The notes under the pieces are model-generated. The model ran no database searches and was not told the origin of the DNA. It saw nothing but the letters and a program-made list of their open reading frames with translations. Below, piece after piece: positions 23,582-30,667 of a stretch of 33,477 bases of DNA; positions within the stretch are counted from its first letter, which is position 1, and each line of letters begins with the position of its first letter. The DNA is from Eubacteriales Family XIII. Incertae Sedis bacterium (GTDB taxonomy: Bacteria; Bacillota; Clostridia; Peptostreptococcales; Anaerovoracaceae), in assembly GCA_031290775.1 (NCBI GenBank), contig JAITMX010000012.1, forward strand, positions 1 through 33,477, read 5' to 3'. The translations under genes and the position numbers were made by a program.

Positions 23582-26056
23582 TTACACGCCGGCCTTCGCC
23601 CTGCGCAGTTGGTCGACCGCCGTGAACACGCCGGTCTTTGGTTGATAGCCCTTCAGCGGCAGGAGCTTCTCGTGGATCGCGTCCAATATCCAGTCCGCCT
23701 GCGGGAAGAAAAATTCATCGTATTCAAACGGCGGCGTGATCCAGTTTTGCGCGCCGACGACCACGGGCGGCCCGTCAAGCCGGTCAAACGCCAGCTCCGT
23801 GATGTTTCGCGCCACGTCGTTTATGAAAGAGCCGCGCGCGCAGGCATCGCTCGCGAGCACGACCTTGCCCGTCTTGTCCACGCTTTCGAGAATTTTCGTA
23901 TAATCCAATGGCACGAGGCTGTGCAGGTTGATGATTTCGGCCTCAACGCCGTATTCCTTTGAGAGGATGCCCGCAGCGTCCACCGCCTTGTACAGCGTCG
24001 CGCCGATCGTCAGGATTGTGATGTCCGCGCCCCGCCTGACCGTGTTTGTATCCCCGATGCTGATTTCATAGGCCTCTTTCGGAACGCCGCCGGGCCGGAA
24101 CCGCTCGCCGGCATCGTAGATGCGCTGGCTTTCAAAGAATACGACGGGGTCTGTCCCGTTCAGCGCGGCTGTCATAAGCCCTTTCGCCTCCCACGGCGTC
24201 GCGGGGAAGCAGACTTTCAGCCCCGGGATATGCGCACAGAGCGCCGTCCAGTCCTGGCTGTGCTGGGCGCCGTACTTTGCGCCGACGGACACGCGCAGCA
24301 CGACGGGCATCTTGAGTATGCCCGCGCTCATCGCCTGCCACTTGGAAAGCTGGTTGAAGATCTCGTCGCCCGCGCGGCCGATGAAATCGCAGTACATGAG
24401 CTCGGAAATGACGCGCCCGCCCATGAGCCCGTAGCCTACGGAAGAGCCGACAATGGCGGCCTCGGAAATCGGCGCGTTGAACAGCCGCGTATACGGCACG
24501 ACCTCATTCATGCCCCGGTAGACCGCAAAAGCGCCGCCCCAGTCGCGCACGTCCTCGCCGTAGGCGATGATGGTCGGGTCTTCCTTGAACTTGTCGAAGA
24601 CAGGCTCAAAGATCGCGTCCCGGATGTTCAGCATTTTCAGCTTGCTGACGGGCTTCCCTTCACCGTCAAAGGCCGCGCGGTTTTTTTCCGCGACCTGCCT
24701 GACGCGGCTGCAGCTGTCCGGGTCCGCAAGGAATTTCGGCTCGCCGTCCGCTAGTTTTGGCGCCCTGCCGTTTGAAAACATCGTGCGCTCGATGATGTGA
24801 TAGTCTTTTTTGAAGTCCGCGTACGGCGAAATCGCCGGGTCTGCAGCCCAGCCGCAGATCCTCGTCATGCGTTCCGTCGTCCCCGCCCACATCTCTTCAA
24901 AGTATGCGTCTGAGGCGACCTCCGCGTTTACGAGCTCCTCGCGAAAGGCCTTGATCGGGTCGACCGCAGCCCACGCGTCAAGCTCTTCCTTTGAGCGGTA
25001 CGCGTTCTGGTCGGAAGTGGAGTGGCCCGAGAGCCGGTAGGTCAGCACATCGAGAAAAACGGGGCCCCCGCCCTGCTCAACCAGCGCCTTCTTGCGGCGG
25101 TAGCAGTCGATGACGGCGAGCGGGTCGTGCCCCCAAACGCGCTCCGCAGACATCTGCCCAGGCGCCACGCCGGCGCCGATCCTGGCAAGCATATCGTAGG
25201 CCATCGTCTCCCCGTTTGTCTGCCCGCCCATACCATACGCGTTATTCCAAACATTGAAGATGATGGGCAGGCCGCCGGGCTTTTTGTCCTCCCAGAGCGT
25301 GTGGAACTGGCCCATCGCCGAAAAGTTCAGCACTTCCAAGACGGGCCCGCAGCCGAGCGAGCCGTCGCCGATGTTGCAGACCACGAGGCCGGGCTTTTCG
25401 TTCACGCGCTTGTACAGCGCCGCGCCCGCCGCGATCGGCGCCGAGCCTCCGACGATGGCGTTGTTGGGATAAACGCCGAACGGCAGGAAAAACGCGTGCA
25501 TCGAGCCGCCCATGCCGCGATGAAAACCGTTGTCGCGCGCAAAAATCTCGCAGAGCGCGCCATAGAGCACAAAGTGGGCCGCAAGGTCCTTCACATCCTT
25601 TGCCGTGTAGATTGTGTCGAGCGTTTTCAGGATCTTGCCGTCCTGAAAGGTCTCCATAATGGTCATAAGCGTGCCCGCGTCAAGCTTTTCGATTGCGGAC
25701 AGCGACTTGGCGAGGATTTCCGAATGGCTTCGGTGGTTGCCGAAAATGATGTCCGACGTCCCGAGGAGATAGGCCTGCCCGACAGCGCCCGCCTCCTGCC
25801 CGAGCGACAAATGCGCCGGCCCCGGATAGGTCGTCTCGATTCCGTTGTAATTGCCCTGTGTCTTGATCTTGTTCAGCATATCCTCAAATGCGCGCAAGAT
25901 CGTCATGTCGCGGTAGATCCGCACAAGCTCCGCGTCCGCAAAATCCGGGCGCGCTTCCGTGACGGTCTTTTTGTAGGAATTGGCCGGGATATTTTCAAAG
26001 ACGATTTCGGAGGGCTTCGAGAGCTCCGCAGGGTCTACAAACAGGGTCTTTGTCAT
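23582..26056 (-). CDS. 2-oxoacid dehydrogenase E1, alpha and beta subunits fused
   Basis: 824 residues; AAGGA lies five bases before the ATG. Residues about 40-480 are E1-alpha: 'FGNHRSHSEILAKS', 'HRGMGGSMHAFF' (179-190) and the thiamine diphosphate motif GDGS (230) to NN (271-272). Residues about 490-824 are E1-beta: 'YGEDVRDWGGAF', 'NAPISEAAIVGSSVGYGLMG' and a transketolase C-terminal domain ('ADITILTIGATLYKAV'). The enzyme decarboxylates a 2-oxoacid and acylates the lipoyl group of E2. Pyruvate, acetoin and branched-chain acids are all possible; the sequence does not decide. E2 and E3 are encoded just upstream. Fusion of the two chains occurs in some bacteria. Confidence 0.9.
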   Translation of the reverse strand: MTKTLFVDPAELSKPSEIVFENIPANSYKKTVTEARPDFADAELVRIYRDMTILRAFEDMLNKIKTQGNYNGIETTYPGPAHLSLGQEAGAVGQAYLLGTSDIIFGNHRSHSEILAKSLSAIEKLDAGTLMTIMETFQDGKILKTLDTIYTAKDVKDLAAHFVLYGALCEIFARDNGFHRGMGGSMHAFFLPFGVYPNNAIVGGSAPIAAGAALYKRVNEKPGLVVCNIGDGSLGCGPVLEVLNFSAMGQFHTLWEDKKPGGLPIIFNVWNNAYGMGGQTNGETMAYDMLARIGAGVAPGQMSAERVWGHDPLAVIDCYRRKKALVEQGGGPVFLDVLTYRLSGHSTSDQNAYRSKEELDAWAAVDPIKAFREELVNAEVASDAYFEEMWAGTTERMTRICGWAADPAISPYADFKKDYHIIERTMFSNGRAPKLADGEPKFLADPDSCSRVRQVAEKNRAAFDGEGKPVSKLKMLNIRDAIFEPVFDKFKEDPTIIAYGEDVRDWGGAFAVYRGMNEVVPYTRLFNAPISEAAIVGSSVGYGLMGGRVISELMYCDFIGRAGDEIFNQLSKWQAMSAGILKMPVVLRVSVGAKYGAQHSQDWTALCAHIPGLKVCFPATPWEAKGLMTAALNGTDPVVFFESQRIYDAGERFRPGGVPKEAYEISIGDTNTVRRGADITILTIGATLYKAVDAAGILSKEYGVEAEIINLHSLVPLDYTKILESVDKTGKVVLASDACARGSFINDVARNITELAFDRLDGPPVVVGAQNWITPPFEYDEFFFPQADWILDAIHEKLLPLKGYQPKTGVFTAVDQLRRAKAGV

Positions 26057-26072
26057 AAATTTCCTTCTTTCT

Positions 26073-27452
26073 TTATTTCAGATCGATAAGGGCGGCCCGC
26101 AGGATCTCGCCCACAGTCGGATGCGGGTATACGATTTTTTTCAGCGTCTCTTTTGGCCACTTTGAGCCGACCATGACGGCAGCCGCGAGGATGATCTCCG
26201 ACGCGTAGCTGCCGATCATATGCACGCCAAGCAGGCGCCCCGTGTTTTTTTCGGCGAGCAGTTTCACAAAGCCATCGCCGCTCGCGTTTTCCGCGACATA
26301 GCGGCCCGAGTATTGCAAAGGCAGGACAGCCTTGTCAAATGCATAGCCTTTTTCGGCCGCGGATTTTTCCGTCTCGCCGACGCCGGCCGCCTCGGGCGAT
26401 GTGTAGATGATTTGCGGAATCGCGCCATAGCGCATCGCGTCGGGGATTCCGAGCATATCGGAAACCGCGACCGCAGCCTCCCGATAAGCCGTGTGCGCAA
26501 GCATGAGTTTGCCGTTTACGTCGCCGGCGGCCCAGATGCCGGGCACATTTGTGCGCATATGCCCGTCCGTGGCGACCGCCCCGTTTTCTGTATGGACGCC
26601 GATCGATTCGAGGCCCGCGCCCGCCGCCCGCGGGCGGCGCCCGATCGAGAGCAGGGCCTTGTCCGCAGGGACAAGCTCGTCGCCGCCCGCGTGCGTGACG
26701 CGTACGCCGCCCGCCTCAAAACCCGCTGCCTTTGTTTCGAGCAGGAAGCGGATGCCGAGCTTTTTCAGATCGGCGCGCAGGGTTTTCGCGATATCCGCGT
26801 CGATGGCGCCGCCGACCTCGGGCAGCATTTCAATGACAGCCACTTCGGCGCCGGCAATCGCAAAGTAGTTTGCGAGCTCAAGGCCGATCGCGCCGCCGCC
26901 GATGATCGCGAGACGCTGTGGCACGCTGCCGATTTCGAGAATCTCGCGGCTCGTGACGGCAAAGCCGCTTTCAAGCGCTTCCCGGATGCCGTCTATGGGC
27001 GGCACGATGGCTTCCGATCCGGTGCAAACGAGCAGGCGCGCGCCCTCATAGGCCTCGCCGTCTGCGGATACGGCAAAACCCGCGCCCGTCCGGCCTGTGA
27101 CAGTCCCGCGCGCGCGCTTCGCGTCGATTTTCTTTTGTTTGAGCGCGGAGGCTACGCCGCCGACCAGCTTTTGGACGACAATATTTTTGCGCTCGACCGC
27201 TTTGCCGTGGTCGAGCGTCACGTTTTCGCAGAATACGCCGTAATCCCCGCCATGCCGCGCCAAAGCGGCAAGTTTGGCCGCGTAGAGCAAGCTTTTTGTC
27301 GGGATGCAGCCTTCGTTGAGGCAGACGCCGCCAAGGCTGCGCTCCTCGAGCAGCAGGACCCGAAACCCGCTGTCTGCGGCGCGTTCCGCCGCAAAATAGC
27401 CCGCAGGGCCGCCGCCGAGGATGATTAAATCGTAAAGGGTCTTTTGTTCCAT
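26073..27452 (-). CDS. lpdA: Dihydrolipoamide dehydrogenase (E3)
   Basis: 459 residues; AAAGGAC lies five bases before the ATG. The FAD motif is 'ILGGGPAGYFAAERA' (11-25), the redox disulfide is C44-C49 in 'GGVCLNEGCIPTK', the NAD motif is 'IIGGGAIGLELA' and the second FAD motif is 'GIWAAGDVNG'. The C-terminal His-Glu dyad lies in 'YPHPTVGE'. It reoxidises the lipoyl group of E2 and passes electrons to NAD+. It lies between the E2 and E1 genes with gaps of 11 and 16 bases, so it is a dedicated E3 for this complex. No N-terminal lipoyl domain is fused. Confidence 0.95.
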   Translation of the reverse strand: MEQKTLYDLIILGGGPAGYFAAERAADSGFRVLLLEERSLGGVCLNEGCIPTKSLLYAAKLAALARHGGDYGVFCENVTLDHGKAVERKNIVVQKLVGGVASALKQKKIDAKRARGTVTGRTGAGFAVSADGEAYEGARLLVCTGSEAIVPPIDGIREALESGFAVTSREILEIGSVPQRLAIIGGGAIGLELANYFAIAGAEVAVIEMLPEVGGAIDADIAKTLRADLKKLGIRFLLETKAAGFEAGGVRVTHAGGDELVPADKALLSIGRRPRAAGAGLESIGVHTENGAVATDGHMRTNVPGIWAAGDVNGKLMLAHTAYREAAVAVSDMLGIPDAMRYGAIPQIIYTSPEAAGVGETEKSAAEKGYAFDKAVLPLQYSGRYVAENASGDGFVKLLAEKNTGRLLGVHMIGSYASEIILAAAVMVGSKWPKETLKKIVYPHPTVGEILRAALIDLK

Positions 27453-27463
27453 TTATTGTCCTT

Positions 27464-28771
27464 TCAGTTTTCAAGCGCGAGCGTCTTCCACGAAAAGTCC
27501 TCGAGCGCGCCGCAAAGCTCTGCGGCAAAGCGGGACGCGGGCGCCCCGTCAATGGCGCGGTGGTCATAAGTGAGCGAAATGCCGATCGAAGAATAGGCAT
27601 CGGGCCGCCCGCCCCTGCCTTTGCGCACGCGTCCTGTCACGCCGCAGACGCCGAGGATCGCAACCTGTGGCGGGTTGATGATGGGCGTGAAGCTCTCAAC
27701 ACCCGTCGCGCCAAGATTGGATACCGTGAACGTGCCGCCCGTGAGCTTGTCCGGGCTGATCCGGCCCTCCCGCGCGGCCGCCGCAAGCAACCGCACCTCG
27801 GCCGAAATCCCCCTCAGCGATTTCTTTTCTGCGGCAAAGACCGTCGGCACCATGAGGCCGCGCGGCGTATCGACCGCGACGCCAAGGTTGACCGTATTGT
27901 ATTTTCGCATGCCGTCAGCGGATACAAGCGCGTTGATCTCGGGGTGGTTTGCGAGTGCGCGCGAGACCACATACAAGATGATATCGCCGACCGAAACACC
28001 TCGGTAGCCGTATGCCTCGTCCGATGTTTTGAAGTCCCCGCGCATGGCAAGCAGCATCGTCGCGTCAAAGCTGTGGTGATGCGTGAGCTGCGCGCTCCTT
28101 TGCAAGGAAGCAGTCATGGATTTTGCGATGACAGAGCGGATCTTTGTAAACGGCTCGTCGATATACTCCGGGGCAGCGGCGGCATTCCGTGCGCCCGCCG
28201 CCGTCCCGTCATTGCGGGGCGGCTCGGGCAGGCGGTTTTCCGGCGGATTCCCATCCGCACCCTGCGTCTCTGCCTCTGCTTCATACACTGCTGCCGAGGC
28301 CGCAATCACATCCGCTTCGAGAATGCGCCCGCCCGGGCCGCTCGGCGCCGTTTGCAGCAGGTCTACGCCCTGCAAGGCCGCATCGCCGCGCGCGCGCGGC
28401 GATGCCTTCAAAGCTTGCGTATCCCCGCCGTGCGCAGCAGCCGCCTGTTCGCCCGCCGCTTGGATTCCGCTTTCTGCCGCAGGCGCGGCCGTCGTCTGCC
28501 CGCCCCCCGCAATCAGCGCCGAGATATCCTCGCCCGCCTCGCCAATGATCGCCACCGGCGCCAGCACGGGCGCCTCGTCGCCATCCTCGTAATATTTGTG
28601 GAGCAACACGCCCGCCGCCGTCGATACGCATTCAAAAGCCGCCTTGTCCGTTTCATAATCGAAAAGCGCCTCGTACTCGGCAACCGCGTCGCCAAGCTCC
28701 TTGTGCCACTTTCCGATCAGGCACGACTCTACCGTGATGCCCTCTTTGGGCATAATCACTTCCCTCGCCAT
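27464..28771 (-). CDS. 2-oxoacid dehydrogenase E2 (dihydrolipoamide acyltransferase)
   Basis: 435 residues. Residues 1-80 form one lipoyl domain with the modified lysine K43 ('DYETDKAAF'). An Ala/Gly/Gln-rich linker follows, then a peripheral subunit-binding domain (about 122-157, 'ASPRARGDAALQGVDLLQ', 'GPGGRI'). A second linker (about 160-203) precedes the catalytic domain (205-435). Near the end 'YDHRAIDGAPASRF' gives the catalytic His and Asp. It transfers the acyl group from lipoate to CoA and forms the core of the complex. The ATG follows GGAGGCGG closely. The second linker contains 'PPRNDG', which may derive from a GTCATTGCG-type repeat. Confidence 0.93.
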   Translation of the reverse strand: MAREVIMPKEGITVESCLIGKWHKELGDAVAEYEALFDYETDKAAFECVSTAAGVLLHKYYEDGDEAPVLAPVAIIGEAGEDISALIAGGGQTTAAPAAESGIQAAGEQAAAAHGGDTQALKASPRARGDAALQGVDLLQTAPSGPGGRILEADVIAASAAVYEAEAETQGADGNPPENRLPEPPRNDGTAAGARNAAAAPEYIDEPFTKIRSVIAKSMTASLQRSAQLTHHHSFDATMLLAMRGDFKTSDEAYGYRGVSVGDIILYVVSRALANHPEINALVSADGMRKYNTVNLGVAVDTPRGLMVPTVFAAEKKSLRGISAEVRLLAAAAREGRISPDKLTGGTFTVSNLGATGVESFTPIINPPQVAILGVCGVTGRVRKGRGGRPDAYSSIGISLTYDHRAIDGAPASRFAAELCGALEDFSWKTLALEN

Positions 28772-28793
28772 TCCGCCTCCATCCTTGCCGCGC

Positions 28794-29681
28794 TTACCGC
28801 AGCATCACTTGGCCGCCCGTCACCGGGACGGCCTGCCCTGTTTCGTACTGCTGTTCGACGACATACTTGACCGCGCGCACGATGTCGTCCACGCGGCAGC
28901 CGCGCCCGAGCGGCGCCTTTGCCTCGTAAAACGCGCGCACGTCAGCCGCCGTTTTCGCGCCCGGCGCCTTGCCGGCGTCGAGATACTGTTTGAAAAGCCC
29001 GCGTTCCGGGTCGCTCCAAAGCGGCCCGTCAAACAAATTGCCCGGGCAGATCGCGTTGACCTTGATGCCAAACGGCGCGAGTTCAAGCGCGAAGCTCTGC
29101 GTGAGGCCGATGCCGCCGAATTTCGACCCCGCATACGCAAAATTTGCCTTGCTGCCCTCAAGCCCGCTCTTGGAATTGATTTCAATAATGTCGTGCATGC
29201 GGTCTTTGTCGAGCGCCCGCTGCGCTTTCATCACCGCCGACGCGTATTTGGCGCACAAAAAGAAACCCGTATAATTCACGGCGCCTACGCGCTCAAAATC
29301 CTCTTTGCTCAGATCCGGCAAGCCGCCGGCTTTCAGGACCCCCGCGCACGAAACGATCACATCGAGCCCGCCGAAACGCTTGACGGCTTTCAGCACCATA
29401 TCGCGCACAGACCCCTCATCCGTGACATCCGCCTCAACCCCGATCACATCCGTCATATAATCTCTCGCGAGCAGTTTTGCGGCGTCCCGCACGCCCCGGA
29501 TATTCACATCCGCCATGCATATCTTTGCGCCCATCGCCGCGAGCGCTTCACAAATCCCGTAGCCAAGCCCTTGCGCGGCGCCCGTCACGATAAAGATGCG
29601 TTCCGATATGTCAAAATCCCGGCCCGCCTGCGCCGCGATGCGATCCTTGTCAATATAATCGTTATACACAATCTGATCCAT
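28794..29681 (-). CDS. SDR-family polyol-phosphate dehydrogenase (sorbitol-6-phosphate 2-dehydrogenase-like)
   Basis: 295 residues. The NAD site is 'TGAAQGLG' (33-40), 'VSCAGV' follows, and the catalytic Ser and 'YAGSK' are in 'INSKSGLEGSKANFAYAGSK'. The end 'APLGRGCRVDDIV' and 'TGQAVPVTGGQVMLR' matches E. coli SrlD ('VPLKRGCDYQDV', 'TGQSINVTGGQVMF'). SrlD oxidises glucitol 6-phosphate to fructose 6-phosphate. An N-terminal extension of about 25 residues is unusual. First gene of the second operon; its ATG lies at the predicted transcription start with no ribosome site, so the message seems leaderless. Confidence 0.85.
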   Translation of the reverse strand: MDQIVYNDYIDKDRIAAQAGRDFDISERIFIVTGAAQGLGYGICEALAAMGAKICMADVNIRGVRDAAKLLARDYMTDVIGVEADVTDEGSVRDMVLKAVKRFGGLDVIVSCAGVLKAGGLPDLSKEDFERVGAVNYTGFFLCAKYASAVMKAQRALDKDRMHDIIEINSKSGLEGSKANFAYAGSKFGGIGLTQSFALELAPFGIKVNAICPGNLFDGPLWSDPERGLFKQYLDAGKAPGAKTAADVRAFYEAKAPLGRGCRVDDIVRAVKYVVEQQYETGQAVPVTGGQVMLR

Positions 29682-29687
29682 ACCGCG

Positions 29688-29715
29688 ATACTATCACTTT
29701 TGAAAGCGAAATCAA
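29688..29715 (-). promoter_or_regulatory. Promoter of the SDR operon, leaderless type
   Basis: On the minus strand TTGATT (29710-29715), 16 bases, then TAGTAT (29688-29693). The ATG of the SDR gene is at 29681, six bases past the -10 box, so transcription would begin at or within one base of the start codon. No Shine-Dalgarno sequence is present. Confidence 0.45.
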
Positions 29716-29730
29716 CAAATGGCGCATATA

Positions 29731-29786
29731 TTGCGCAAAACAAGCAATATTTGTCACATTCGCGCAAATATTGAGCAACTTTGCGC
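29731..29786. promoter_or_regulatory. Operator-like inverted repeats upstream of the SDR operon
   Basis: CAATATTTG (29745-29753) and CAAATATTG (29765-29773) are perfect inverse copies separated by 11 bases, so their centres are 20 bases (about two helical turns) apart. The palindrome TTGCGCAA (29731-29738) and TTGCGCA (29781-29787) flank them. The cluster lies about 16-70 bases upstream of the -35 box, fitting an activator or repressor site. The regulator is not identified. Confidence 0.45.
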
Positions 29787-29824
29787 ACCGCTATTTCAAC
29801 GTTCCTGATGACGGCAAAAAACGA

Positions 29825-29853
29825 TTGCGTATGCGCGGCCATCGTGCTATTTT
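29825..29853 (+). promoter_or_regulatory. Probable promoter of the THF riboswitch-folT transcript
   Basis: TTGCGT (29825-29830), 17 bases, then TATTTT (29848-29853). The transcript would start near 29860, a few bases before the first paired base of the riboswitch. The -35 match is weak, but the position fits well. Confidence 0.4.
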
Positions 29854-29863
29854 ATGAGCAACA

Positions 29864-29980
29864 GTAGAGTAGATGCTGTGCGTCAAGTGCTGCGGGATGG
29901 GATGTTGCCCGCAGACGAAGAGCAGCTCTCCCAAAAGCTTTGGGGGGCGGCGGCTCGCGGTGCGGTATCGCGTTCGCTAC
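29864..29980 (+). promoter_or_regulatory. Class I tetrahydrofolate (THF) riboswitch aptamer
   Basis: The conserved THF-I blocks occur in order: GAGTAGATG, GCGTCAAGTG, a CTGCGGG/CCCGCAG hairpin with loop ATGGGATGTTG, ACGAAG, a long extra stem (CCCAAA/TTTGGG) and CGCGGTG. P1 is GTAG (29864-29867) with CTAC (29977-29980). P2 is TGCTGT with GCGGTA using wobble pairs, and TCGCGTTCG corresponds to the known TTGCATCCG joint. It binds reduced folates and precedes folT, a common target of this class. The track ORFs over it are not genes. Confidence 0.88.
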
Positions 29981-30059
29981 GCACTGATGCGAAACAGGCT
30001 TTCTTCCGGACAATCAGTGCAGGTGGACCTGCCTTGCGATTTAGAAGGAGGTTTTTTTT
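29981..30059 (+). promoter_or_regulatory. THF riboswitch expression platform
   Basis: Several exclusive hairpins are possible. GCACTGAT (29981-29988) pairs with ATCAGTGC (30013-30020). GCAGGT (30019-30024) pairs with ACCTGC (30027-30032). ACCT and CCTT (30027-30035, one bulged G) pair with AAGGAGGT (30045-30052), which buries the ribosome site and is followed directly by eight T residues. The last looks like both a ribosome-site mask and a terminator; the second would prevent it. How the aptamer selects among them is inference. Confidence 0.55.
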
Positions 30060-30638
30060 ATGTCCGTTTTGCCTGACCGCGAAAGCGGCCCAACTTTGCG
30101 TGAGTTTTTCTCTTCCAATGTCTTTACGGCCCGCGCTGTCGCCGCACTGGCGGCGCTTCTTGCGATCCGTACCATTCTCGGCCTCCCCTTCCTGACAGTT
30201 TATATCGGGCCGGGTTTCAAACTCATCACATTCACCTATGTGACGGACGCCCTTGCGGCCATGTTTTTCGGCCCTGTCGCCGGCGCGTTTTTCGGCCTTG
30301 CTGGGGACTTTCTCGGTTACATATCGAGCGGCGGCAGCGGCGGCGCGTACTTTCCGGGATTTGCGCTGTCCGAGATGGCAACTTGTTTTATCTTTGCTTG
30401 CTTTTTTTACAAGCGGGCCATCACATTGCCGCGCATCATCATCGCGTGGCTCATCAATCTCGCCGTCGTCCTGCTCGGCCTGAACTCCCTATGGCTCATC
30501 CTCATGTACGGCATGGGCGCCGGGGAGGTCTTTGCGATGGCGCGCGTCGTGAACAACGCCATCCAATCGCCGCTGCATATCGCGATCCTGTTCTTCCTGT
30601 TGACCCAGATGAAAAAGCTTGGCCGCCACCTGCGCTGA
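30060..30638 (+). CDS. folT: Folate ECF transporter S component
   Basis: 192 residues with about five or six hydrophobic segments. The length, the 'FFGPVAGAFFGLAGDFLGYI' helix and the loop 'SSGGSGGAYFPGFALSEM' fit folate-family ECF S components. It binds folate at the membrane and works with the shared ECF energising module (EcfA/A'/T), not encoded here. AAGGAGG lies eight bases before the ATG inside the riboswitch expression platform, so synthesis should fall when reduced folate is plentiful. Stands alone, convergent with the GNAT-like gene 29 bases away. Confidence 0.9.
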   Translation: MSVLPDRESGPTLREFFSSNVFTARAVAALAALLAIRTILGLPFLTVYIGPGFKLITFTYVTDALAAMFFGPVAGAFFGLAGDFLGYISSGGSGGAYFPGFALSEMATCFIFACFFYKRAITLPRIIIAWLINLAVVLLGLNSLWLILMYGMGAGEVFAMARVVNNAIQSPLHIAILFFLLTQMKKLGRHLR

Positions 30639-30667
30639 CAGCGCCACAGGGGACAACAGGGCAATGG

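Noticed and set aside
29854-30195. Plus-strand ORFs before folT (also 29873-30076)
   Set aside because: They cover the THF riboswitch and have no family match; the conserved RNA elements explain the sequence.
30631-30644. Terminator hairpin GCGCT/AGCGC after folT
   Set aside because: Short stem with a two-base loop and no T-run; chance palindrome is as likely.
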